From a virus, in the IMG/VR virus record IMGVR_UViG_3300021961_000444, positions 1-29,304 of that record: a stretch of DNA of 29,304 nucleotides; one strand, given 5' to 3'. Within the stretch, counting starts at the first letter, position 1; each line of letters begins with the position of its first letter. This document shows, in pieces, positions 6,447-12,631 of the stretch. A model generated the notes under the pieces. The model saw only the letters and a list, made by a program, of their open reading frames with translations. It had not been told where the DNA came from and did not search any database. The position numbers and the translations under genes were made by a program.

Positions 6447-6635
6447 ATGAACGAAAACCAACAAGAACTGATTGACCAAAAATTCAGTCAGATTGTAAAC
6501 AAGCCAACAATCAAGATGAAGCGTCCACCATCAAAGTTCCCTGAACTTCGTTACCTATGGGGCGTTACCCTCTTGGGTAGTTTCATTCTTATTGTCATTA
6601 GTTCGGTAGTTACTACGATTATCGAAGCCCTGTAA
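6447..6635 (+). CDS. Single-pass small membrane protein, 62 residues
   Basis: A charged N-terminal region of about 38 residues (MNENQQELIDQKFSQIV) is followed by one hydrophobic helix (LLGSFILIVISSVVTTII) at the C-terminus. This suggests a tail-anchored protein facing the cytoplasm. GAGAGG precedes the ATG by five bases. It is the last plus-strand gene before the terminator at 6687. Function is unknown. Confidence 0.65.
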   Translation: MNENQQELIDQKFSQIVNKPTIKMKRPPSKFPELRYLWGVTLLGSFILIVISSVVTTIIEAL

Positions 6636-6686
6636 TCCACATACACAGATTACGCGGGACTCAAAGTAAGTTGGGTTGGGTAGGGG

Positions 6687-6719
6687 AATCACTCGGTAAC
6701 ATTCAGCCGAGTGATTTTT
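6687..6719 (+). terminator. Rho-independent terminator between convergent genes
   Basis: AATCACTCGG (6687-6696) pairs perfectly with CCGAGTGATT (6707-6716) across a ten-base loop and runs into TTTTT. It ends just before the stop of the minus-strand gene at 6721. The T run is on the plus-strand side, so it mainly ends plus-strand transcription from the block that starts at 6106. Confidence 0.85.
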
Positions 6720-6720
6720 C

Positions 6721-6918
6721 CTACTCAAATCTAAATTTTTCTCCAGCATCAAATAACTCTATTCCCAAGGCTTTATCAACAACATCAAATTGTTTTGCGT
6801 GATGTCCGCAAAAGTATAAATCTCCATTGATAAAACTCGCCCTAACTCGGGCTTGAACTCCACATCTATCACATCTGTCAAGCGCTGTTAGATTGGCTCT
6901 TGAAATTGTGGCTATCAT
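6721..6918 (-). CDS. DUF7455-like zinc-binding protein
   Basis: The 65-residue product has LTALDRCDRCGVQARVRAS and then LYFCGHHAKQF. C16, C19, C37 and H39/H40 give a CxxC...CxHH zinc site. This is the pattern of small DUF7455 proteins common in Actinobacteria and their phages, which is part of the case for an actinobacterial host. The function is unknown. The start overlaps the stop of the gene before it (ATGA), so it is the last gene of the 7650-6721 operon. Confidence 0.75.
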   Translation of the reverse strand: MIATISRANLTALDRCDRCGVQARVRASFINGDLYFCGHHAKQFDVVDKALGIELFDAGEKFRFE

Positions 6919-7049
6919 TTTTTCCTCTCAGGCGGATATTTTTCAATCCGTTGGACAATTCTTCCATCCTTGCGAACTCTAACTATCCATCCATCTTTAA
7001 TTTGAATAGGGTTGAATGGGTCGCATCGTTTGTATGAACCGCTACTCAT
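6915..7049 (-). CDS. Small basic hypothetical protein, 44 residues
   Basis: The product begins MSSGSYKRCDPFNPIQIKDG, includes a likely beta-hairpin (WIVRVRKDGRIVQRI) and ends in a basic tail (PPERKK). The start at 7049 overlaps the TGA of the upstream gene (ATGA). A longer in-frame start at 7127 exists but would lie inside that gene. No family was recognised. Confidence 0.6.
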   Translation of the reverse strand: MSSGSYKRCDPFNPIQIKDGWIVRVRKDGRIVQRIEKYPPERKK

Positions 7050-7222
7050 ATTGACCACCATCCTTGATATTGCCTGTTTGGGTTTGCTTCTTTCCATTCT
7101 GTCATTAACTGATTTTGTTTTACCCAATCAATTTCATGAGTTGGTTTGGAGCAACTGGAACAAATCTCTTCATCTTGATTTTTATAGATGTGTCCACAAA
7201 TAACCGTTGTGGATTCGGACAT
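7046..7222 (-). CDS. 58-residue Cys-rich microprotein
   Basis: The protein begins MSESTTVICGHIYKNQDEE and continues CSSCSKPTHEIDWVKQNQ. C9 with H11 and the CSSC pair (C21, C24) suggest one zinc site. The C-terminus is Trp-rich (YQGWWSI), a style I associate with small actinophage proteins. The gene is tied to its neighbours on both sides: its ATG overlaps the preceding TAA by one base, and its TGA overlaps the next ATG. Confidence 0.65.
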   Translation of the reverse strand: MSESTTVICGHIYKNQDEEICSSCSKPTHEIDWVKQNQLMTEWKEANPNRQYQGWWSI

Positions 7223-7650
7223 TACTTTAGCCGTCCTGCGTTTTTATCGGTAACTGGACCTCCGACAATCCAAGCCCGACAAGTACGAGCGCTCGCGCAT
7301 TTGAAATCGAAAGCCTCGCAATATCCCAACTCTCCAGCCTCGGTGACATCCCACGCGGTTTGGCGGGTATCGCCTTGGGCTAGACCCCCCTCGATACATT
7401 GGAGCATCGCTGAGGTTTGGATAAAGGCGGCGCAATTTCCACACCGCTGTTTCTTGGCTTCCTCGGCGCTAACGCCCCATTCAGCCCCCATCTTCGCCCA
7501 GTAGTCATCATTAGGCTCGGAAGGGTTGAGAGGACCGTAGGAAGCCGTTTCTATGGCTTTGGCACGGTTCTCAAGGTTAGCCCTTACATCCTGCGTCGCT
7601 GTTGGGCAAGTAGCCTTTAATAGTTTGGAGACTGCTGGCGTAAGGGTCAT
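7222..7650 (-). CDS. Cys-rich phage protein, 142 residues
   Basis: The N-terminal half is ordinary and hydrophilic (SYGPLNPSEPNDDYWAKMGA). The second half has spaced cysteines: RCGNCAAF, LQCIEGG, LGYCEAFDF, KCASARTCRAW. Six or more cysteines in this arrangement suggest a metal or iron-sulphur site. I recall similar CGNC...C...C..RTCRAW proteins in tailed phages without a settled function. It heads a four-gene minus-strand operon and seems to be expressed from a leaderless start. Confidence 0.65.
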   Translation of the reverse strand: MTLTPAVSKLLKATCPTATQDVRANLENRAKAIETASYGPLNPSEPNDDYWAKMGAEWGVSAEEAKKQRCGNCAAFIQTSAMLQCIEGGLAQGDTRQTAWDVTEAGELGYCEAFDFKCASARTCRAWIVGGPVTDKNAGRLK

Positions 7651-7656
7651 GGCGAA

Positions 7657-7662
7657 ATTGTA
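7657..7662 (-). promoter_or_regulatory. Probable leaderless -10 box for the 7650-6721 operon
   Basis: TACAAT on the minus strand ends six bases before the ATG at 7650, and there is no Shine-Dalgarno between them. This spacing would put the transcript start on the A of the start codon, the leaderless arrangement common in Actinobacteria. No convincing -35 was found. Confidence 0.5.
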
Positions 7663-7682
7663 CCCTGTGTCGGGATGATTAT

Positions 7683-7725
7683 TAACCCCCGTTGTGTTAT
7701 ACTAGGGGTGTCCTGAGAGGAGGAC
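7683..7725 (+). promoter_or_regulatory. Promoter plus 5' hairpin leader (copy 4)
   Basis: TAACCCCCGT (7683-7692) precedes TGTTATACT, with TATACT at 7698-7703 as an extended -10. Six bases on, GTCCT (7710-7714) pairs with AGGAC (7721-7725) around exactly GAGAGG. The start codon is at 7731. Here the outer repeat is CCCC...GGGG rather than CCAGT...ACTGG. Confidence 0.75.
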
Positions 7726-7730
7726 GGAAA

Positions 7731-7949
7731 ATGAAAAAGAAAGACATTAAAGTTGGCGGTGTTTACAACTTAAAGTTCTACAAAACATCGACTGTTCCAG
7801 TCAGAGTTGTGAAACTTGCTAATTACAAAGCAATTATTGAATATGTAGAAAAAGAAACTTTGAAAGTATTGCCTGTGCCAAATCCAAGAACTTACGGAGC
7901 GGTCACAGAGGCAGTTCCTTACAATCTCATTCTTAGTGAATGTGTTTGA
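7731..7949 (+). CDS. Hypothetical basic protein, 72 residues
   Basis: The protein begins MKKKDIKVGGVYNLKFYKTS and looks like a small beta-barrel (VPVRVVKLANYKAIIEYV). A KOW/SH3-like or Tudor-like fold is possible but unproven. The start at 7731 was chosen because it lies directly downstream of the hairpin carrying the ribosome-binding site. An upstream in-frame start at 7692 would lie within the promoter. Confidence 0.6.
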   Translation: MKKKDIKVGGVYNLKFYKTSTVPVRVVKLANYKAIIEYVEKETLKVLPVPNPRTYGAVTEAVPYNLILSECV

Positions 7950-7995
7950 TTTCCTAACCCCAGTAAGATATACTGGAACTGTCCGAGAGGAGGAC
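7946..7995 (+). promoter_or_regulatory. Promoter plus 5' hairpin leader (copy 5)
   Basis: TTGATT (7946-7951), a 17-base spacer and TATACT (7969-7974) make a standard promoter. TAACCCCAGT (7955-7964) lies in the spacer. CCAGT and ACTGG form the inverted repeat over the -10. Six bases further, GTCC (7981-7984) pairs with GGAC (7992-7995) around GAGAGGA. The ATG at 7999 follows. Confidence 0.78.
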
Positions 7996-7998
7996 GAG

Positions 7999-8238
7999 AT
8001 GGCGATTCAGATAGAAAACAACGAGGTATTAGATTTCGTTGAATATGTTCACACTTTCTACAATCCTGAAACTGGTGTTTTCCCAATCAAGGGCGCAACT
8101 GTTGAGGCGATTACGAAAGCGGTTAAAACTTATGTCGGAGCAATTCACCAGCAAACTACATGGGGCGGTGGCGATAGCGTCGATAGAGAGCGCGTTAGAG
8201 ACATCATTCTTCAAAACGGAGGGGAGATAATCGCGTGA
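7999..8238 (+). CDS. Hypothetical protein, 79 residues
   Basis: The product begins MAIQIENNEVLDFVEYVHTF and is acidic and soluble, with a GGGDSVDRERVRDIILQNG segment near the end. The start at 7999 sits behind hairpin-leader copy 5; an in-frame ATG at 7936 lies before the promoter and is rejected. The stop overlaps a GTG start of the next gene (GTGA). No family was recognised. Confidence 0.62.
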   Translation: MAIQIENNEVLDFVEYVHTFYNPETGVFPIKGATVEAITKAVKTYVGAIHQQTTWGGGDSVDRERVRDIILQNGGEIIA

Positions 8239-8630
8239 GTACAACAATCGAGAAAGTCAAGGTTCAGCCAAAGGTGGGCGACATCCTTTACTCATCATGG
8301 GGCTACGACCAAACCAACATTGATTTCTACAAAGTTGTCAGGGTCAGCGAGTCCTCTGTATGGATTCAACAAATCGGCAAGAAGGTTGTCGAGATAACTG
8401 GATGGGCGCATCAAAATGTGGTGCCAGTTGATTCCGCTGAATATCAGGTAAGAAACTGGGACAACGAAAAAGATGAATGGGACAATGTAAATACCTTCAT
8501 CACAAAGACTCATCCAATACAGCGCAAGAAGATTCAGCCTTACGGAGATGCTTACGGCGTCAGCCTTAATTCATTCTCCTCGGCTTGGTTGTGGGACGGC
8601 AAGCCAAAGGGTCAAAGTCAAACTTGCTAG
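8235..8630 (+). CDS. Conserved actinophage-type hypothetical protein, 131 residues
   Basis: The protein contains KVGDILYSSWGYDQTNIDFY near the N-terminus and VWIQQIGKKVVE, a pattern I have seen in hypothetical proteins of mycobacteriophages and plasmids. The GTG start overlaps the upstream TGA and has GGGGAG upstream. A YGVSLNSFSSAWLWDG segment near the C-terminus is rich in aromatic residues. Function is unknown. Confidence 0.65.
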   Translation: MSTTIEKVKVQPKVGDILYSSWGYDQTNIDFYKVVRVSESSVWIQQIGKKVVEITGWAHQNVVPVDSAEYQVRNWDNEKDEWDNVNTFITKTHPIQRKKIQPYGDAYGVSLNSFSSAWLWDGKPKGQSQTC

Positions 8631-8635
8631 ATTAC

Positions 8636-8680
8636 TAACCCCAGTTGTGATATACTGGACTTGTTCTTAGAGAGGAGAAC
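8636..8680 (+). promoter_or_regulatory. Promoter plus 5' hairpin leader (copy 6)
   Basis: TAACCCCAGT (8636-8645) precedes TGATATACT, with TATACT at 8651-8656. CCAGT and ACTGG form the inverted repeat. Six bases later GTTCT (8663-8667) pairs with AGAAC (8676-8680) around TAGAGAGG. Compared with copy 2, the stem has changed on both sides while pairing is kept. The ATG is at 8683. Confidence 0.78.
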
Positions 8681-8682
8681 AA

Positions 8683-9078
8683 ATGAAAGTCAAAGTGACA
8701 TGGAAAGCGTTCGGTAACAAAATCGAACAAGGTCGTTTTGTATCAAGCGTCGAGTTCGACATTTTTGATTACAAAATCCCTGCTGACAAATATCCTGCGT
8801 TGCTCAATGCGATTTACAGAGCAACCAATCTTCAAAGCGATTTAGAAGAGTTCAACGGTTCAGCGTTTGAGATTTATCTATGGAAAGTCATCGAAGCAAG
8901 ATTGGCTCCCGATAGAACTCACACATCGCTCTCGGTCGGAGACGAAATCGAAATTGAGGGTCAGACTTATGTTTGCGCTGACATCGGTTGGCTCAAGGCT
9001 GAAAAAGCCGACATCAAATTTCTTCCAAGCGAATACGGTTTAGGTGCCGTGTTCTCAGTCAGAGAGAAGGTGAAATAA
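8683..9078 (+). CDS. Hypothetical protein, 131 residues
   Basis: The product begins MKVKVTWKAFGNKIEQGRFV and contains a probable beta-barrel segment near the end (LSVGDEIEIEGQTYVCADIG). It is soluble and slightly acidic. It is the first gene downstream of hairpin-leader copy 6 and abuts the next gene with no gap. No family was recognised. Confidence 0.62.
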   Translation: MKVKVTWKAFGNKIEQGRFVSSVEFDIFDYKIPADKYPALLNAIYRATNLQSDLEEFNGSAFEIYLWKVIEARLAPDRTHTSLSVGDEIEIEGQTYVCADIGWLKAEKADIKFLPSEYGLGAVFSVREKVK

Positions 9079-9435
9079 ATGGGGTGGGATGTTACTCAGG
9101 TTGGTAGCAATATCACCACTAGGAAATTTATTAACTGGTATCTCAAAACTACCTACGATGGTGTTTATGAGCCAGTAAAAGTCTTTGAGGGTAAGAATGA
9201 ATTCGGTCAAAAGGCTTTCTATGTAGCCCTCAAGAAACTAGATGACAACTCAATTTTTGCGTGTGTTTTTCTTACTCGACGCAAGAATGGCTCCGTGGCT
9301 GTAAAGGTCTTAGGAGAATCTGAGGGACCTTGTTACTACGAGGCTCCTGAATCGTTTATCAATGTTCTAACTCCAGCAAAAACTCTCGAGGGTGCTTGGT
9401 GGAGAAATCGATGCCTAGAGAAAGAGGTAGCATAA
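9079..9435 (+). CDS. Hypothetical protein, 118 residues
   Basis: The protein begins MGWDVTQVGSNITTRKFINW and contains FYVALKKLDDNSIFACVFLT. That layout is reminiscent of small phage proteins with a mixed alpha/beta fold. The start follows directly after the previous stop (TAAATG) and the stop directly precedes the next ATG, so all three genes 8683-9840 look like one unit. Function is unknown. Confidence 0.6.
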   Translation: MGWDVTQVGSNITTRKFINWYLKTTYDGVYEPVKVFEGKNEFGQKAFYVALKKLDDNSIFACVFLTRRKNGSVAVKVLGESEGPCYYEAPESFINVLTPAKTLEGAWWRNRCLEKEVA

Positions 9436-9840
9436 ATGGGTTACACGCATTACTGGAAGTTCAAGCAAGAACCAACGCCTGAAAAGTTTGTTGAGTTCGT
9501 TGAGGGTGTCAAGCAGATAACTGCCACAGCCGACGAAGCAGGAATTCCAATAGGCGAGGGACAATACGAATCTGATTATCTCGAATTCAATGGAGTAGAC
9601 GGTGGAGCGCATGAACCTTTCTATATCGAACTCCCTGTTGGAGATGAGCAAAGTTGGTGTAAGACCGCCGAGAAGCCATACGACACAGCGGTAACTGCCT
9701 CACTCATCCTAGCCAAGAAAATCTTTGGTGAGGATATTGAAATCAAGAGCGATGGCAACTGGTCGGATTGGCAAGGCGGACAATTACTTTACGAATCGGT
9801 GTTTAATGTCCAACCTGAAAATGTCTTGGTCAAAGCGTAA
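9436..9840 (+). CDS. MGYTHYW-family phage protein, 134 residues
   Basis: The product starts with MGYTHYWKFKQEPTPEKFVE, the hallmark N-terminus of a family widespread in phages and some bacteria. Further family features are LEFNGVDGGAHEPFYIEL and WCKTAEKPYDTAVTASLILA. The function is not established. The assignment to the family is firm because the MGYTHYW motif and the 'KTARKPYD' type motif occur together. Confidence 0.75.
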   Translation: MGYTHYWKFKQEPTPEKFVEFVEGVKQITATADEAGIPIGEGQYESDYLEFNGVDGGAHEPFYIELPVGDEQSWCKTAEKPYDTAVTASLILAKKIFGEDIEIKSDGNWSDWQGGQLLYESVFNVQPENVLVKA

Positions 9841-9896
9841 CTGGTTTATTTACCTCAAGCGTGGGAGGATTCGACTCTCAAGAGTTAGGACTTCTC

Positions 9897-10013
9897 ATGC
9901 TTGATTGGTTGGCAATCGCCTTCAGTTTAATTGCCCTAGGTTTTTCCTTTAAGGCTTATCTTGATAATCGTTGGATTGAGATTGATTGGAACTTTGAAGA
10001 TGACGATGAATGA
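9897..10013 (+). CDS. 38-residue single-pass membrane microprotein
   Basis: The gene reads MLDWLAIAFSLIALGFSFKA followed by YLDNRWIEIDWNFEDDDE. One hydrophobic helix at the N-terminus is followed by a strongly acidic tail. The ribosome-binding site is poor (AGTTAGGA, about 8-10 bases upstream). The small size and clear membrane profile support a real gene, but this is tentative. Confidence 0.5.
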   Translation: MLDWLAIAFSLIALGFSFKAYLDNRWIEIDWNFEDDDE

Positions 10014-10167
10014 GCAACGCGCTTTAGTAGTTCGAGAGATTCAAGCCTTCGCTGGAGATTACGCCCACCCAATGACTCAAGATGGCGTAACTCGAGATGT
10101 GGTTATTGTGGAACAACTGCTCGAATTTCTTCGTGAGCCGTCATCTGAAGAATCTGCTCAGGGGTAA
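10000..10167 (+). CDS. Hypothetical acidic protein, 55 residues
   Basis: The product begins MTMNEQRALVVREIQAFAGD and ends in a helical VEQLLEFLREPSSEESAQG. The start could be 10000 or 10006, both within the end of the membrane microprotein gene. GAAG just upstream is a weak ribosome-binding site. The 3' end overlaps the convergent nuclease gene by 65 bases. No family was recognised. Confidence 0.5.
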   Translation: MTMNEQRALVVREIQAFAGDYAHPMTQDGVTRDVVIVEQLLEFLREPSSEESAQG

Positions 10168-10504
10168 TCAAGAAGCCTCGAGAATAGTTTGGCGGTATCG
10201 AACACTCAACCCTAGCCCCATGTAATCGAACTGTTTCCTTAATTCTTGCTGTCGGAAATATGAGAACTGAATCATGGATAAGAAAGGCTTGATGCGTGGC
10301 TTTCGTAGTATTGATACCACTTAGGTACCAAGACTTTGTGTTATCGCTCCAGCACTCAACCTCGATATAAAAGTTTCCTGTCCGCGACCATTTCCTATCT
10401 CGCTTGACCTCAACTGTTTCAATCGGAGAGGTGAGAAGGCGATTGACATAAACCTCACCCTGTTGCCCATACCTTAAATCTAAATCCCAATCAGATAGAC
10501 TCAT
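10103..10504 (-). CDS. PD-(D/E)XK nuclease-like protein
   Basis: The 133-residue protein starts MSLSDWDLDLRYGQQGEVYV. Near residue 32 it has VEVKRD (ExK), with G16-E17 upstream, followed by TGNFYIEVECW. The order E, then ExK, then a strand ending in acidic residues matches small PD-(D/E)XK endonucleases common near phage terminases. The ATG at 10504 overlaps the terminase stop (ATGA), which sets the start; 10516 is an alternative. A role in DNA processing or packaging is likely but unproven. Confidence 0.6.
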   Translation of the reverse strand: MSLSDWDLDLRYGQQGEVYVNRLLTSPIETVEVKRDRKWSRTGNFYIEVECWSDNTKSWYLSGINTTKATHQAFLIHDSVLIFPTARIKETVRLHGARVECSIPPNYSRGFLITPEQILQMTAHEEIRAVVPQ

Positions 10505-12102
10505 AGTTGTCCCCACTCGTTTGATTGACCAATGGATATTGGCGCGATGCTTTGAATGATTGATTTGTTTTCATAGAGCGCTAAGAGTATTGCTTCAGCG
10601 CGGTCAGGCGAAGCGACACCCCGTTTCTTCATATCAACTTTAGACTCAATGACAACTCGACCCGATGCGTCGGATGTATAGGTTGGACCTGCTAATTGCG
10701 AGAGAACAAATCTATCTACATTCAATCTCACATCTTGCTTGCCATCTTTAGGTTGAATCATCTGCCTAGCGTTCCACCACATCTCAGCCCTTTGATTCTT
10801 GAACTTGGCTTGGTCTTTAGGTTTCTCGGCTACATTGACTGCGATGATGTCAGCGGGTAACTGACGCTCTTTGACCCATCTATCAAGCATGGAGACAACA
10901 CCCCAACCTAATCCGATGGTATCGACCTTGACTCGAACTCTGTCTCTCAATCCTCTTTCTTGATGAATCTTGATACAGTTTTCAATCTCTCGCATGACCA
11001 CACCTGCGACATCAACTGCGTTGGCATTTTGTTTACCCGATGAGCGGTGAACGATGCTAACTGCGTATCCATCTAGGCGAGCGATAACAAATTCATCTCC
11101 ACCATCTGAAGCAATATCAACTCCAAGTTTAATTATCTTTGATTCAAGCGGTGTCTCGTTCTCTGTTGCCATCTCAGCCCATGCGAACGGAATGACCTTA
11201 CCCGTACTCGACTTAGGGAATTGCGCCATAACACGGGCTTCAACAAATGGAGAATCCTCACCGAACTCAGAGATAACATCATTAACCCAAGTTTGGTCTA
11301 CGAGGTGCGTCTTTACATCATGGGCTTCAATGTAATCAGGGCAAGCGCGACATCTGCCAGTTGTCTCACCCGTAAAGTTTGGCGTGTCATAGGCGCTGAT
11401 TGGAATGACATTGTAAAGCGGACTCGAGCAGATTCTCTCGAACCAAGTTTGTTCTGTATCTGTTGGCGGGTTACCTAGGACAAGAAGTTTAGTGTTGCCA
11501 CCTGTCATGAGAGATTCAAGAGCGCTACCGATTGTGTCAGATAAACCTCCAGCCTCATCAACTACCACCAACAAGTTAGGTGCGTGGATACCTTGAACCG
11601 CTGTTTCATCATGAGCGCTTGGACTAAATCCGTATCCAACTACCGTGCCATTGATTTTCCATTGAACCGTATCGGCTTCCCCAGGCAAGTTATTCTTGGC
11701 ATGAACTCTACGAATGTGCGGCCACATAATGTTTCGAACTTGGCGATGTGTGGTCGCTGTTGTAATTGCTACCGCTGTACCCGCTGGATGCGTAGATAAC
11801 CACCACGCTACTGCTCGCGCCGCTAGGTGAGATTTCCCAGGCGCGTGACAAGCGGGAACTACCGTTCTCTTATTGGTCATCAGGGAATTCAAAATCTCTT
11901 TTTGTTTGCTCCAAAGAGTTTCGCCTAAGCCTTGCTCGACAAATCCAACAGGGTCGTTTTGCCATCTAGCCCATGGGTTATTCAACTCAGCATCAAGGAT
12001 GACTAAAAGGGCGTGACGCTCTTCAGGTGTGAGCATGGCAAGCAACTCGGCTTGTTTCACGGAATCACTTTCGAGGAACTTATCGAGAAGCCTCTCGGTC
12101 AT
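10501..12102 (-). CDS. terL: Terminase large subunit
   Basis: This 533-residue protein is the packaging motor ATPase and nuclease. The Walker A site is the deviant form ACHAPGKS (residues 84-91). Walker B is LLVVVDEAG, with D182 and E183. A coupling motif follows at KLLVLGNPPTDT. The C-terminal RNase H-like nuclease domain starts at LGVDIASDGGDEFV (D329). Between the domains CRACPDY (C251, C254) suggests a small metal-binding insertion. It is preceded by TerS with a three-base gap and followed by the small nuclease gene. Length and domain order are typical of siphophage TerL. Confidence 0.92.
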   Translation of the reverse strand: MTERLLDKFLESDSVKQAELLAMLTPEERHALLVILDAELNNPWARWQNDPVGFVEQGLGETLWSKQKEILNSLMTNKRTVVPACHAPGKSHLAARAVAWWLSTHPAGTAVAITTATTHRQVRNIMWPHIRRVHAKNNLPGEADTVQWKINGTVVGYGFSPSAHDETAVQGIHAPNLLVVVDEAGGLSDTIGSALESLMTGGNTKLLVLGNPPTDTEQTWFERICSSPLYNVIPISAYDTPNFTGETTGRCRACPDYIEAHDVKTHLVDQTWVNDVISEFGEDSPFVEARVMAQFPKSSTGKVIPFAWAEMATENETPLESKIIKLGVDIASDGGDEFVIARLDGYAVSIVHRSSGKQNANAVDVAGVVMREIENCIKIHQERGLRDRVRVKVDTIGLGWGVVSMLDRWVKERQLPADIIAVNVAEKPKDQAKFKNQRAEMWWNARQMIQPKDGKQDVRLNVDRFVLSQLAGPTYTSDASGRVVIESKVDMKKRGVASPDRAEAILLALYENKSIIQSIAPISIGQSNEWGQL

Positions 12103-12105
12103 AAG

Positions 12106-12627
12106 TTAAGCGCTTTTCGTTTTACGGGACTCTAAGACTTTGGCTATCTTTTCCTGTAACTCGCCCATGGTGACTGTAACTCTAACCTCTGATACGGAAT
12201 GAGATAGAACTTCTTGTTTATCTACCCTGCCGAAATCTTCAGGAACCTGACGCTCTAACCACCAAGCCGATGCTTTCCAATCTCCTTGACTCGCCGCACT
12301 TGATACGACTGCTACCTTTTTAGCGATTGCTTCCGCTCGCGCCCGTGTGAGAGACTCCAAAAACTCTAAATAGATTTTCTCCTCGGGTTTAGGTTTAGCA
12401 TCAGGAATCGTTGCCAATCTATCCCGTTCCACCATTCCACGGCTCATCCAGTTATAGAAAGTGGACTCAGCGATGTTTACCATGGCTACCGCTTTGTTTA
12501 CTGGTAAGCCAAGCACGATGAGATTGATTAACTCCTCCCGCTTTGTATCATCGAGAAGTATCAATCCTCTGCCACCCGTTTTCGGTTTAGGCTTAGATGG
12601 TTTCTTTTTTGCTACCGTCGTTGTCAT
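12106..12627 (-). CDS. terS: Terminase small subunit
   Basis: The 173-residue protein starts with a Lys/Pro-rich basic stretch (VAKKKPSKPKPKTGGRG). A helix-turn-helix follows around residues 40-70 (LPVNKAVAMVNIAESTFYNW). The rest contains ESLTRARAEAIAKKVAV and ASAWWLERQVPEDFGR, features common in TerS proteins. It binds the packaging start site. It lies between the ParB-like gene and terL. Confidence 0.85.
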   Translation of the reverse strand: MTTTVAKKKPSKPKPKTGGRGLILLDDTKREELINLIVLGLPVNKAVAMVNIAESTFYNWMSRGMVERDRLATIPDAKPKPEEKIYLEFLESLTRARAEAIAKKVAVVSSAASQGDWKASAWWLERQVPEDFGRVDKQEVLSHSVSEVRVTVTMGELQEKIAKVLESRKTKSA

Positions 12628-12631
12628 GTCT

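Noticed and set aside
11221-11478. Plus-strand open frames inside the terminase gene
   Set aside because: They are antisense shadows of terL without ribosome-binding sites or recognisable motifs.
10501-12102. Deviant Walker A (ACHAPGKS) of the terminase as a novel feature
   Set aside because: Similar deviant forms are usual in actinophage terminases.
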